In this document: piece after piece, positions 17,867 through 30,603 of the stretch
Position numbering within the stretch: position 1 is the stretch's first letter
Layout: every line of letters begins with the position of its first letter
Assembly: GCF_014646215.1 (NCBI RefSeq)
Contig: NZ_BMNA01000003.1
Coordinates: 124,001-188,000, forward strand
From: Nakamurella endophytica
Lineage (GTDB): Bacteria > Actinomycetota > Actinomycetes > Mycobacteriales > Nakamurellaceae
DNA: 64,000 nt
Reading direction: 5' to 3'
The notes under the pieces: generated by a model
Databases searched by the model: none
The model's input: only the letters and a program-made list of their open reading frames with translations
Told to the model about the DNA's origin: nothing
Translations under genes and position numbers: made by a program

Positions 17867-19606
17867 CTACTCCGGCAGCAGACCCTGCTCGCGCGGCTGC
17901 TCCGGCAGCAGGCCCTGCTCCCGCGCCCAGCGGAACAGCTCGGCCTCCGCCTCGACCCGGTCCAGCGGACCGCGCTCCAGCCGGACGTCCTTGAGGTGCG
18001 CCCACGCCCGGCCGACCATCGGCCCCGGCGGGATGCCGAGCAGCCGCATGATCTCGTTGCCGTCCAGGTCCGGCCGCACCCGGCGCAGGTCCTCGTCGGC
18101 GGCCAGGGCAGCGATTCGCGCCTCGAGGTCGTCGTAGGAGCGCTGCAGCGCCTGCCGCCGCCGGGGGTTGCGGGTGGTGCAGTCGGCCCGGACCAGCTTG
18201 TTCAACCGCGGCAGCAGCGGCCCGGCGTCGTGCACGTATCGGCGCACCGCCGAATCGGTCCAGGCGCCGCCCGAGTACCCGTGGAACCGCAGGTGCAGGA
18301 ACGTCAGCTGCTCGACGTCCTTGACCACGTGCGCCGGGAAGCGCAGCTCCCGCAGCCGCTGCTTGACCAGCCGCGCGCCGACCACCTCGTGGTGGTGGAA
18401 GCTGACGCCGCCGCCGGGTTCGAACCGGCGGGTGGCCGGCTTGCCGATGTCGTGCAGCAGCGCCGCGAGCCGCAGGACGAGGTCCGGCCCCGGCACGGTC
18501 CCGTCGGTGCCATCGGTGCCGTCGCTGCGCTTGCTGCCGTCGGTGCCCGCCGGGTTCTCCAGGCCCGCCGTCCGGTGGGGACTCGACGGCGGGTCGGTGA
18601 TGGTCCCCGCTGCGCTCCCGCCGAGCGGCCCCGCCGGCACGGGGTCCTCGAGCGCGATCGCCTGCTCCAGCACGGTCAGCGAGTGCTGGTAGACGTCCTT
18701 GTGCTGGTGGTGCTCGTCGCGCTCGAGGATCAGCGCGGGCAGCTCCGGCAGGACGTGGGCGGCCAGCCCGGTGCGGGTGAGCAGCTCCAGCCCGGCCCGC
18801 GGGTGGGCGCCGAGCAGCAGGCCGGACAGTTCGGCCGAGATCCGCTCGACGGTGATCCGGCGGATCTCGCCCGCCATCGCCGTCATCGCCTCCGTCACCC
18901 GGTCCGCCACCCGGAAGCCGAGCTGCGAGGTGAACCGGGCGGCCCGCATCATCCGCAGCGGGTCGTCGTGGAAGCTGTCCTCCGGTCGACCTGGGGTGTC
19001 CAGCAGCCGTTCGGCCAGCTGCTGCAGCCCGCCGAACGGGTCGGTGAACCGGTGGTCCGGCACCGACACGGCCATGGCGTTGACCGCGAAGTCGCGCCGC
19101 AAGAGGTCGTCGGCGAGCGACTCGCCGAAGGTCACCTCGGGGTTCCGCGACTCGCCGTCGTACTGGTCGGCCCGGAACGTGGTGACCTCGATGCGCCAGC
19201 CGGACCGGGTGGCGCCGACCGTGCCGAACTCGACGCCGGTCTCCCACACGGCGTCGGCCCACGGCCGGACCAGCTCGAGGATGCGGTCCGGGCGGGCGTC
19301 GGTGGTGAAGTCCAGGTCGTTGCCGAGCCGGCCCAGCAGGGCGTCCCGGACCGACCCGCCGACCAGGTGCAGCTCGTGCCCGGCCCGGCGGAACAGCTCG
19401 CCGAGCTCGTCGGCCACCGGTGAGATCCGCAGCAGCGTCGTCACGGCCTCGCGCTGCAAGGCCGACAGCTCGCCGGTGACGGGACCGGCTGGCGCCGTGC
19501 CCGACCGTGTGCCCGACCCTGGGGCCTCGGCTGGGCCCGACACCGTGGCCGGCGTCCGGGGCCCGGCGGGACGGGTGGCGCGGGGTCGTCGGGCGGCGGT
19601 GGACAC
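17867..19606 (-). CDS. pcnA: CCA tRNA nucleotidyltransferase
   Basis: 579 residues. Adds or repairs the 3' CCA of tRNAs. The class II nucleotidyltransferase motif is GGSVRDALLG with metal aspartates in NDLDFTTD, followed by the RRDFAVNAMAVS motif and a tRNA-binding helical region. A C-terminal HD domain (LLHDIGKPATRRF) is present, as in other actinobacterial enzymes. Just before the HD motif lies a hydrophilic insertion of about 55 residues (PAGPLGGSAAG to DGTDGTDGT) that the family usually lacks. The last 18 residues are a near-perfect duplication (EQGLLPE...EQGLLPE) from a tandem repeat. It starts at GTG 19606 with a TAGACT box 8 nt upstream, divergent from the nudix gene as in M. tuberculosis (Rv3907c/Rv3908). 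Confidence 0.94.
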   Translation of the reverse strand: MSTAARRPRATRPAGPRTPATVSGPAEAPGSGTRSGTAPAGPVTGELSALQREAVTTLLRISPVADELGELFRRAGHELHLVGGSVRDALLGRLGNDLDFTTDARPDRILELVRPWADAVWETGVEFGTVGATRSGWRIEVTTFRADQYDGESRNPEVTFGESLADDLLRRDFAVNAMAVSVPDHRFTDPFGGLQQLAERLLDTPGRPEDSFHDDPLRMMRAARFTSQLGFRVADRVTEAMTAMAGEIRRITVERISAELSGLLLGAHPRAGLELLTRTGLAAHVLPELPALILERDEHHQHKDVYQHSLTVLEQAIALEDPVPAGPLGGSAAGTITDPPSSPHRTAGLENPAGTDGSKRSDGTDGTDGTVPGPDLVLRLAALLHDIGKPATRRFEPGGGVSFHHHEVVGARLVKQRLRELRFPAHVVKDVEQLTFLHLRFHGYSGGAWTDSAVRRYVHDAGPLLPRLNKLVRADCTTRNPRRRQALQRSYDDLEARIAALAADEDLRRVRPDLDGNEIMRLLGIPPGPMVGRAWAHLKDVRLERGPLDRVEAEAELFRWAREQGLLPEQPREQGLLPE

Positions 19607-19614
19607 GACGAGCC

Positions 19615-19620
19615 AGTCTA
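19615..19620 (-). promoter_or_regulatory. -10 box of a leaderless promoter (pcnA)
   Basis: TAGACT, 8 nt before GTG 19606. Confidence 0.5.
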
Positions 19621-19753
19621 GGGGTGCGGCGCCGGGGCCACCACGCGCCGGCCGCCGCGCCGGGGGTGTGAAGCCCGGATGTGGCGCTGTTGTGCCAGGT
19701 CGGCGCGGCGTGCCGGGAGACCGCGAGGACCTCGGCCGGGCGCACCCGGCCGT

Positions 19754-19759
19754 TACCAT
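19754..19759 (+). promoter_or_regulatory. -10 box of a leaderless promoter (nudix-DUF6049-murJ operon)
   Basis: TACCAT, 7 nt before ATG 19767. It would drive the three overlapping genes nudix, DUF6049 and murJ. Confidence 0.6.
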
Positions 19760-19766
19760 CGGGCGC

Positions 19767-20227
19767 ATGTCCCCGTCCCCCGCGCCGCCGGCCCGGCGCC
19801 GCCACGCGGACGAGACGTCCGCGGGTGGCCTGGTCGTGCGGACCGAGGACGGGGTGAGCGCCGCCGCCCTGATCGGCCGGCTGGACCGGCGCGGGCGGCT
19901 GCGCTGGTCGCTGCCCAAGGGGCACGTCGAGGCCGGCGAGACCACCGAGCAGGCCGCCGTCCGGGAGGTGGCCGAGGAGACCGGCATCTGCGGGCGGATC
20001 ACCGCCCGGCTGGGCAGCGTCGAGTACACCTTCACCGCCCAGGGCCGCCGCATCCACAAGCGGGTGCACCACTTCCTGATGGAGGCCGTCGCCGGGGAGC
20101 TCTCGGACGCCGACGTCGAGGTGACCGAGGTCGCGTGGGTGCCGCTCACCGAGATCGGCGAGCGGCTGGCGTACGCCGGCGAGCGCCGGCTGGTCCAGCG
20201 CGCGGCGCGGCTGCTGGCCGAGAGCGC

Positions 20228-20231
<4 letters not shown>
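19767..20231 (+). CDS. Nudix hydrolase (MutT4-like)
   Basis: 154 residues. The Nudix box is complete: G-HVEAG-E-TTEQAAV-RE-VAEE-T-GI, with the catalytic REVAEE core. The protein hydrolyses a nucleoside diphosphate linked to another group; the substrate is not predictable. It begins with a short Pro/Arg-rich segment before the fold (ETSAGGLVVR). It is the first gene of a translationally coupled series: its TGA overlaps the GTG of the DUF6049 gene (GTGA at 20228-20231). The position matches mutT4 (Rv3908) of M. tuberculosis, upstream of the Rv3909-murJ pair. Confidence 0.93.
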
Positions 20232-23130
<2,899 letters not shown>

Positions 23131-23134
<4 letters not shown>

Positions 23135-26100
23135 CCCGGCAGCACCACCCCGACGAACCGCCGGAGTGGTTCCGCCGAGCCGTCGCCGACCGGCGGGACG
23201 AGGGGGGCACCGGCGGCCTCGGGCCCGGCGCGCCCGCGCTGCTCGCCGGCACCGAGGACAGCACCGTCCTGATCCAGCAGATCACCGACGAGGCACTCCC
23301 CGAACGGGACCGCCGGCCGGCCGGCCGCACCGACGCGGACACCGTGGTGACCGGGCCCGGTGCGGACACCGTGGTGACCGGGTCCGGTGCGGACACCGTG
23401 GTGACCGGGTCCGGTGCCGCCACCGTCCTGCCCGGGTCGGCGGCCGAGACCGTGGTGGCCGCGCCGGACGCCGCCCGTACCGTCAGCACCGGCGACGGCA
23501 CCACCGTCGTGACCGCCGCCGGGGCGGACGCGGTCGCCGGCATGCGGACGGCGCGGACCTCGGGCGTGGTGCGGGCGAGCGCCCTGATGGCCGTCGCGAC
23601 GGTGGTCAGCCGGATCACCGGGCTGCTGGCCAAGGTGCTGCTGGCCGCCGCCCTGGGCGCCGCCGTCGTCAACAACTCGTACACCTTGGCCAACACCCTG
23701 CCGAACATCGTCTTCGAGCTGCTCATCGGCGGTGTGCTCACCTCGGTGGCGATCCCCTTGCTGACCCGCGCGCAACGCTCGGATGCCGACGGCGGCGCCG
23801 AGTACACCCAGCGCCTGGTCACCCTGGTGCTGGTCGGGCTGGTGGCCGCGACGGCGTTGTCGGTCGCGGCGGCGCCGCTGCTGACCCGGCTGTACCTGAG
23901 CGGTTCCAGCGACGCCGTGAACGTGGGCCTGGCCACCGACCTGGCCAGGCTGCTGCTGCCGCAGATCGTCTTCTACGGCCTGGCGGCGATGTTCGGGGCG
24001 ATCCTGAACACCCGCGAGCGCTTCGCGGCCAACGCCTGGGCGCCGGTCGTCAACAACCTGGTGGTCATCGCGGTCGCGGTGGTGCTGCTGCGCTCCGGCA
24101 TCACGTCGGGCGCCGACACGCTCTCCCGCGCCGACGCCCTGCTGCTCGGGGTCGGGACGACCCTCGGCATCGTCGCGCAGGCCGCCGTCATGCTGCCGTC
24201 GCTGCGCCGGAGCGGGTTCCGCTTCCGCTGGCGGTGGGGGTGGGACCGGCGGCTCGGCGAGGCCGGCGGCCTGGTCGCGTGGGCCGTCGTCTACGTGCTG
24301 GTCTCCCAGGTCGGCGTGGTGGCCACGACCCGGATCGCCTCCGGTGACGACCTCACCGGCGGCGTCGTCATCTTCCAGACGGCGTCGCTGCTGTTCCAGA
24401 TGCCGTACGGGATCCTCGGCGTCGCCGTGCTGACGGCGATCATGCCGCGGATGAGCCGGCACGCTGCCGCCGGTCAGCTGGTGGAGCTCAAGCAGGACAT
24501 GTCGCTGGCCAACCGGCTGTCGGCGGTCGCCCTGCTGCCGGTCTCGGCCGGGCTGCTCGTCGTCGGCGGCGCCCTGTCGGTGCTGCTGTTCGAGCACGGC
24601 GAGTTCGACCGCGAGTCGGCGCTGCTGGTCGGCGGCACGCTCGGCGGCATGGCGGTGGGGCTGTTGCCGCTGGCCATGACGCTGGTGCAGATGCGGGTCT
24701 TCTACGCCATGAAGGACGGCCGCACGCCGGTCGTGATCAATGCCGTGATGGTCGCCGTGCGGGTGCCGCTGCTGTTCGCCGCGGCGTCGCTGTCCCCGCG
24801 CCTGGTCATCCCGGGACTGGCGGTGGCCACCGCGGCCAGCTACCTGGTCGGCGCCGTGGTCGGCGAGATCTGGCTGCGAGCCCGGTTCGGGCCGATGGGC
24901 ACCCGCCGGACGCTGGCGACCGTGGGCAAGATGGCCGTCGCGTCGGCGGGCGGCGGCGTCGCCGCCTACTTCGGCACCCGCGCCGTGACCGGTCTCCGGC
25001 CCACGTCGTTGCTGGACGCCCTGGCCATCTGCGTGGTCGCCGCGGTGATCGGGGTGGTGGTCATCGCGGTGCTGGCCGTCCTGCTGCGGGTCGAGGAGCT
25101 GGTCCCGGTCCGCCGCCGGCTGCTCCGCCTGCTGGGCCGCGGACGGGCGAGCGATGCTCGGGAGGACGCCCGGACCGCCGCCGGCGCGGCGCACTCCCGC
25201 GGCGGTGACCCGGACGGGCCCGCTGTCCCGACCCCGGCCGCGCCCGCCCCCGCGAGACCGGCCCCGGCGATCCCGGCCGAAGGTGTCCGGCACCACGCCG
25301 CCGATCGCGCGGCTCGCGGCACCGAGGCGGCGGCCGGACGTCCGTCGATGGGAGAATTCGCCGGCCCGGCCGGGCGTCCGGTGGATCCGACGACGGTCCC
25401 GGCGGCGGCGCCCGCCCCCGGCGGCCACCGGCCCGGCAGCACCCCGCACCCGGCGACCACAGAACCAGTGACAGAGGTGACGACGCGCGTGACGTCCGCG
25501 AACGGCGGTCCCCGGGACGGCACTGCCGGCACCGCCGGCACCACCGGCGGTGCCGACGGCGACCGGCCACCGGCCCTGTCCCCCGGCGCCACGGTCGGCG
25601 AGCGCTACCGGCTGGTCAGCCTCGTCCTCACCGACCGGGCCGGGAACCACTTCTGGCGGGCCAAGGACACGGTGCTGCCCCGGGACATGGCGATCACCCT
25701 GCTCGCCGATCCGGGAGCCGCCTCCGCCACGGTGGCCCGCACGCTGCGCGTCGGCCGGCTGCACCACGCGGGCCTGCCGCAGACCCTGGACGTCGGAACC
25801 ACCCCGGACGGGCAGTCGTTCATCGCCGGGCAGTGGATGGACGGTGCCACGCTGACCGACCTGCTGTCCGCCGGCCCGCTGGAACCGGACGTCGCCACCT
25901 CGATCACCGCCAAGGTGGCCGAAGCGGTCGCGGAGGCACACCGCAACGGCATCGCGCTGGGCGCCCTGCACCCGTCGCTGGTCCGCGTCAACTTCGACGG
26001 GCAGGTGGCGCTCTCGCACGTCATCGCCCACGGCGGGGCGACGCCCGACCAGGACATCGAGGCCGTCGGCGCGCTGCTCTACGCCATGCTCACCGGCACC

Positions 26101-27267
26101 TGGCCGCTGGCCGCCGCGCGTCCCGACGCGCCGGGGTCCGGGACCGGCGCCGAGCAGGACGCCGCGACCGTCGTCACCCCGCCGCCCGACGACGCAGCCC
26201 GCGGACGCCGGTTCGGCCGTCGGGCCGCCGCGGACGCCGAGCCGGCCGCGGCCGCGCCGGCACCGCCGGTGGACGACCCGTCGGCGCCACTGCCCGCCGC
26301 GCCGACCCGGCTGGGCCGCGAGCTGCCGGCCTCCCAGGTCCGGCCCGGGATCCCCGAGGCGCTGTCGGCGCTGGCCGAGCGCGCCCTGCATCCGCAGGAC
26401 CCGGACGGCATCCATGCCGTGGGCGCGATCGCAGCCCTGCTGCGCAGCCCGGACACCGCGGCCGCGCCGGCCGAGGAGCTCGAGCCGGAGCCCGCCGAGT
26501 CGCTGCGGCCCGCGGAGCGCCGGCTGATCCGCGAGCGCCGGGTCAAGCTGGCCATCGGCGCCACCATGCTGGTGGCGTTCTCGGCGCTGATCGTGATCGT
26601 CGTCGCCAGCCTCGCCAAGCAGGCGCTGGCCGGGGTGCAGGACCCGACCGTGTCGGACGTGGGCCGCCCGGCGGTGAGCAGCGCCCCGGCCCCGTCGTCG
26701 TCCGCGGGGGCGTCCCGGACCACCCGGTCGACCCGCAGCCAGCCCAGCAAGGCGACCACTCCGGCCTCGCGCACCACCGGGACGAGCACGACCTCGACGA
26801 GCACCACGACGGTGCCGCCGGCCGCGCCGGTACCGGTGGCGTCCGCGACGGTCTACGACCCGCAGGGCGACGGGAACAAGGACAACATCGGGCAGGTCGA
26901 GCGGGCCTTCGACAACGACCCCAGCTCCGGCTGGAACACCTTCGTGTACAAGCAGCAGTTCCCGACGCTCAAGCAGGGTGTCGGCCTGACGCTGGAGCTG
27001 CAGCGCGAGGCGGTGCCGACGTCGGTGACGGTGTCGAGCGACACCCCGGGCACCAAGGTCGAGATCCGCACGGCCACCGGATCGGACGTCCCGCTGGCCT
27101 CGACCCGGGTGGTCGGCACGGGCCTGCTCAACGGCGCGGCGCCGGTGACGATCAAGCTCGACGGGGCCCCGCGGTCCAAGTACCTGATCGTGTTCGTGAC
27201 GCAGCTGGCGCCGCAGGGCTCGGGATTCCAGTCGAGCCTCACGGAGATCGCCGTCAGCGGCAGCTGA
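23131..27267 (+). CDS. murJ: MurJ lipid II flippase fused to pseudokinase and extracellular domain
   Basis: 1378 residues, same layout as Rv3910 of M. tuberculosis. Region 1-145 is cytoplasmic and disordered, with a TVVTGSGAD repeat. Region about 146-666 is the MurJ/MVF multi-helix flippase (begins RASALMAVATVVSRITGL) that exports lipid II for peptidoglycan synthesis. Region about 821-1106 is kinase-like but dead: the ATP lysine position reads AITL, the HRD loop reads ALHPSLVRVN and DFG is absent. One helix spans about 1139-1168. Region about 1236-1378 is a discoidin/F5-8C-like extracellular domain (VASATVYDPQGDG..., AFDNDPSSGWNT). In M. tuberculosis the pseudokinase is phosphorylated by PknB and recruits FhaA. 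The stop codon lies inside the first unit of a 27-bp repeat array. Confidence 0.96.
23338..23418 (+). repeat. Three in-frame 27-bp tandem repeats in the murJ N-terminus
   Basis: Three head-to-tail copies of a 27-nt unit coding DTVVTGSGA (copies at 23338, 23365, 23392), differing by one or two bases. They lie in the cytoplasmic disordered region before the first helix. Confidence 0.85.
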
Positions 27268-27404
27268 CATCCAGCTTGCGTCAGCGGCAGCTGACATCCG
27301 GCCGGCGTCAGCGGCAGCTGACATCCGGCTTGCGTCAGCGGCAGCTGACATCCAGCCGCCGTCAGCGGCAGCTGACATCCAGCCGCCGGCAGCGGCCGCT
27401 GACA
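27253..27404 (+). repeat. 27-bp tandem repeat array with palindromic core at the end of murJ
   Basis: Five copies with period exactly 27 bp start at 27253, 27280, 27307, 27334 and 27361, and a degenerate sixth follows at 27388. The first 20 bases of each full copy, GTCAGCGGCAGCTGACATCC, are identical; the last 7 vary (AGCTTGC, GGCCGGC, AGCCGCC). Each holds the inverted repeat GTCAGC-GGCA-GCTGAC. The first copy carries the last codons and stop of murJ (VSGS-stop). The array ends about 80 bp before sigM. Confidence 0.92.
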
Positions 27405-27473
27405 GCTTCAGCGGCCAGAGGTGGCGGACGTGGGGTCCGCAGGTCGAGGCCGGTATCGGCGGCCTGCGCCCGT

Positions 27474-27479
27474 TACGCT
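27474..27479 (+). promoter_or_regulatory. -10 box of a leaderless promoter (sigM)
   Basis: TACGCT, 6 nt before GTG 27486, downstream of the repeat array. Confidence 0.5.
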
Positions 27480-27485
27480 CTTCGG

Positions 27486-28178
27486 GTGGCAGCCTCCGAC
27501 TCCGGTCGCAGTGACGCGGAGCTGATCGCCGCGCACGCAGCGGGCGATCCGCGTGCCTTCGGCGAACTGATCACCCGACACCGGGACCGCATGTGGGCCG
27601 TCGCCCTGCGGACCCTGCGCGACCCCGACGAGGCGGCGGACGCGGTGCAGGAGGCGTCCATCTCGGCGTTCCGCGCCGCCGACCGGTTCCGCGCGGAGTC
27701 CGCGGTGACCACCTGGCTGCACCGCATCGTCGTCAACGCCTGCCTGGACCGGATCCGCCGCCGCCAGGTGCGGCCGACGGTGCCGCTGCCCGAGGAGGGG
27801 CCCGGCGAGCCGGTGGCCCCGCGCGACGCGATGGCCGACCGCGAGCTGCGGATGGACATCGACCAGGCGCTGGGCACGCTGCCGGCCGAGCAGCGGGCGG
27901 CCATCGTGCTGGTCGACGTCGAGGGCTACTCCGTGGCGGACGCCGCAGTGGCGCTCGGCGTCGCCGAGGGCACCGTCAAGAGCCGGTGTGCGCGAGGGCG
28001 CGCCCGGCTCGCGGTTCTTCTCGGACATCTGCGGAACCCGGACGAGGCTCCGTCCGTCGAACCCCCCAGTGGGCGAGCCGACCCCAATCCCGCGCGAGCG
28101 GGCACCAGGGCCGGACCGCACCAGCCGCATGCGCCGCCGGGTACGGCGCGGGGACCGAGAACGGGGAGTGGACGATGA
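27486..28178 (+). CDS. sigM: ECF RNA polymerase sigma factor SigM
   Basis: 230 residues. Sigma-70 region 2 is seen as RMWAVALRTLRDPDEAADAV followed by QEASISAFRAADRFR, and region 4 as LPAEQRAAIVLVDVEGYSVA with the helix-turn-helix GVAEGTVKSRCARGRARL. A Pro/Arg-rich tail of about 40 residues follows. The order murJ-sigM-anti-sigma-trxB-trxA-cwlM matches Rv3910-Rv3915, where SigM is an extracytoplasmic-function sigma factor. It starts at GTG 27486, leaderless. The stop overlaps the anti-sigma gene (ATGA), so the pair is co-translated. Confidence 0.93.
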   Translation: MAASDSGRSDAELIAAHAAGDPRAFGELITRHRDRMWAVALRTLRDPDEAADAVQEASISAFRAADRFRAESAVTTWLHRIVVNACLDRIRRRQVRPTVPLPEEGPGEPVAPRDAMADRELRMDIDQALGTLPAEQRAAIVLVDVEGYSVADAAVALGVAEGTVKSRCARGRARLAVLLGHLRNPDEAPSVEPPSGRADPNPARAGTRAGPHQPHAPPGTARGPRTGSGR

Positions 28179-29200
28179 GCGAGCTCGACGGCCGACGCGG
28201 TGGTGGCACCGTGTGGACGCTCGATGCCGTCGCCGACGTCCAGGCGGGCGTGCTGCCGCCGGACGAGGAGGCGCGGCTGCGCGCGGAGATCGACCGCGAC
28301 CCGGACGCCCGGGCGCTGCTGGCCGCGCTCGACGCCGTCATCGACGACCTGGCCGGGCTGCCGCCGTTGCGCATGCCGGACCGGTACGCCTCCCGGCTCG
28401 ACGCGGCGATCGCCGCCGAGGCCTCGGCCCGCTCCTTCCCCAGCCAGCGCACCGCACCGCCGGTCATCCCCGGGGAGCTGTCCAGCCTGCTGAGCGCACC
28501 GGGCGCCCGCCCGGCACGCCGGGACGGCACCGGCGGGCCGACCGGCACGGCTCCGGCACCGCCCGGCTCCCGTCCCGGCCCCGATCTGCGCGCCGTGCGA
28601 CCGGCGCCGGCGGGTCCCGCAGCACCGCCTCCCGGCCCGCCGCCCGTCCGGCCCGTGCAGTTCGGCGGTGCCCGCCCCGCCCCGGCCACGCCGCCGGCCG
28701 GACCCGGCCCGGTGGGCGGCACCGTCCACTCCCTCGACCAGGCCCGCCGCCGCCGGCGCACCCTCACCGGCACGATCATCGGCCTGGCCGCCGCCGTGGC
28801 CGCGTTCGTCGTCATCGGCGTCTCGATCAACGGCGGCCGGACCGCCGGCGAGGGCGTCGCGGCCTCGACCGCCGCCGCCACCGGCGCCCCTGCGCCCAAC
28901 AGCTCGCCGGTGAACGCCTTCGAGGTCGACCCCGACGACTTCGGCACCGCCTACCAGCGGATCAACGGCCAGCACTCCGGAACGCTGGCCGACCCGCTCG
29001 CCTACGCGTCCTGCCTGGCCGCGAACAGCCTGGCGCAGGCGGACGTGCTGGGCGTCTCCGACGTGACCTACCAGGGCAAACCGGCGTCCGCGATCGTCGT
29101 CGCGACCGGGCCGTCGACCGCCCAGGTGCTGGTGGTCGGGCAGACGTGCGGCCCGCAGGGTGCCCAGCTCTTGGCTCGGAGCGGCTCCATCCCGCGCTGA
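28175..29200 (+). CDS. Anti-sigma-M factor-like membrane protein (RsmA-like)
   Basis: 341 residues. The N-terminal cytoplasmic part (about 12-60, VADVQAGVLPPDEEARLRAE) resembles anti-sigma domains but lacks the HxxxCxxC zinc motif of ZAS proteins. A Pro/Gly/Ala-rich linker leads to one membrane helix (about 197-218, GTIIGLAAAVAAFVVIGVSI) and an extracytoplasmic domain of about 110 residues with two cysteines (YASCLAANS and VGQTCGPQG) that could form a disulfide. The start overlaps the sigM stop. By position and topology it should bind and restrain SigM, as Rv3912 does; this is inferred from context. Confidence 0.85.
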   Translation: MSELDGRRGGGTVWTLDAVADVQAGVLPPDEEARLRAEIDRDPDARALLAALDAVIDDLAGLPPLRMPDRYASRLDAAIAAEASARSFPSQRTAPPVIPGELSSLLSAPGARPARRDGTGGPTGTAPAPPGSRPGPDLRAVRPAPAGPAAPPPGPPPVRPVQFGGARPAPATPPAGPGPVGGTVHSLDQARRRRRTLTGTIIGLAAAVAAFVVIGVSINGGRTAGEGVAASTAAATGAPAPNSSPVNAFEVDPDDFGTAYQRINGQHSGTLADPLAYASCLAANSLAQADVLGVSDVTYQGKPASAIVVATGPSTAQVLVVGQTCGPQGAQLLARSGSIPR

Positions 29201-29317
29201 CCGGCGCCCACGGACTTCGGCCCGGCCGACGGACGCCGGGGACCGGTCCCGGCCGTCGACCGGCGGCCCCGCGCTCGTCGCCCGTCCCGGCTCGCGCCGC
29301 GTCGGTGTGCTGCCGCC

Positions 29318-29345
29318 GGGGAATGCCGGCCCGTAGGCTGGCGTT
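29318..29345 (+). promoter_or_regulatory. SigR/SigH-type promoter for trxB-trxA
   Basis: GGGAAT (29319-29324) and GTT (29343-29345) are separated by 18 nt, which fits the consensus of SigR (Streptomyces) and SigH (mycobacteria) thiol-oxidative-stress promoters known to drive trxBA. The element lies about 115 bp before the trxB start. It also forms an imperfect inverted repeat (GGGGAATGCC / GGCGTTCCCC). Confidence 0.65.
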
Positions 29346-29459
29346 CCCCCTCACGTCCGCCGAGTGGCGGCCGGTCGGCTCCCGATCGGCCCGCCGGCCA
29401 GGACGACCGACACAGGTCCCGCGGCCCGCCGCGGGCCCGGGCGAGCAGATCGGAGCGGT

Positions 29460-30512
29460 GTGAGCGACACGTCCACCACGACCGTCACCAACGGCAGCGG
29501 CGAGTCCGCGGTGCGCGACGTCATCGTGATCGGATCGGGACCGGCCGGGTACACCGCGGCCGTCTACCTGGCCCGCGCCGAGCTGGCTCCGCTGGTCTTC
29601 GAGGGTTACCAGTACGGCGGTGCCCTGATGACGACGACCGAGGTCGAGAACTTCCCGGGCTTCCCCGAGGGCATCCAGGGGCCGGAGCTGATGGAGAAGA
29701 TGCGCGAGCAGGCGCGCCGCTTCGGCACGGACCTGCGGGCGCAGGACGTCGAGCACGTCGACCTGACCGGGCCCGTCAAGACCGTCACCGTGGACGGCGA
29801 GGTGTTCCGCGCGCGGTCCGTGGTGCTGGCCACCGGCTCGGCCGCGCGCTATCTCGGCCTGCCCGACGAGCAGCGGCTGGTCGGCCGCGGCGTGTCCGCC
29901 TGCGCCACCTGTGACGGCTTCTTCTTCCGCAACCAGGACATCGCCGTGGTCGGCGGCGGCGACTCCGCGATGGAGGAGGCCACCTTCCTGACCCGGTTCG
30001 CGCGGTCGGTGACCATCGTCCACCGGCGGTCCGACTTCCGGGCCAGCGCGATCATGCTCGACCGCGCGCGGAACAACCCGAAGATCCGCTGGGAGACCGA
30101 CGCGGCGGTCACGGCCGTGCACGGGACCGACACGGTCACCGGCCTGACCCTGACCGACACCCGCACCGGGGACCAGCGGGAACTGGCCGTGACCGGGCTG
30201 TTCCTGGCCATCGGCCACGATCCCCGCTCGGCGCTCGTGCACGGCCAGGTCGGGCTCGACGACGAGGGGTACGTCCTCACCGGGTCCCGCGCGGGCGCCC
30301 ACGCCGGCACCGGTACGACCCTGCCGGGGGTGTTCGCCTGCGGCGACGTCGTCGACCACACCTACCGCCAGGCCATCACCGCGGCCGGATCGGGATGCTC
30401 GGCCGCGCTGGACGCCCAGCACTACCTGGCGGCCCACCCGGCGCCCGGCGAGCACGTCACCGACCCGATCCCGGACGCCGCGCCCGCCGACGCGGTCGGC
30501 GCCGGAGTCTGA
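29460..30512 (+). CDS. trxB: Thioredoxin-disulfide reductase
   Basis: 350 residues. Low-molecular-weight FAD/NADPH thioredoxin reductase. The FAD site is [20 protein letters not shown] near residue 21. The redox-active pair is C148-A-T-C151 in [11 protein letters not shown]. The NADPH site is [12 protein letters not shown], and the C-terminal FAD motif is [16 protein letters not shown]. The first 20 residues ([13 protein letters not shown]) are an extra hydrophilic segment. GTG 29460 is used with a close GGAG ribosome site. It is followed by trxA 91 bp downstream in the same direction; both probably respond to disulfide stress through the SigR/SigH-type promoter. Confidence 0.97.
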   Translation: MSDTSTTTVTNGSGESAVRDVIVIGSGPAGYTAAVYLARAELAPLVFEGYQYGGALMTTTEVENFPGFPEGIQGPELMEKMREQARRFGTDLRAQDVEHVDLTGPVKTVTVDGEVFRARSVVLATGSAARYLGLPDEQRLVGRGVSACATCDGFFFRNQDIAVVGGGDSAMEEATFLTRFARSVTIVHRRSDFRASAIMLDRARNNPKIRWETDAAVTAVHGTDTVTGLTLTDTRTGDQRELAVTGLFLAIGHDPRSALVHGQVGLDDEGYVLTGSRAGAHAGTGTTLPGVFACGDVVDHTYRQAITAAGSGCSAALDAQHYLAAHPAPGEHVTDPIPDAAPADAVGAGV

Positions 30513-30603
30513 CCGCAGCACCTCCGGCCGCCCCGCGGCCGCCGCACGACCACCCGTCCGGATCCGTCCCAGCCCCGTCCCAGCCCCACCGAGAGGAACC
30601 GCC

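Noticed and set aside
27253-27404. Possible CRISPR array because of regular short repeats.
   Set aside because: The 27-bp units are contiguous with only 7 variable bases, have no spacers of 30 bp or more, and no cas genes are near.
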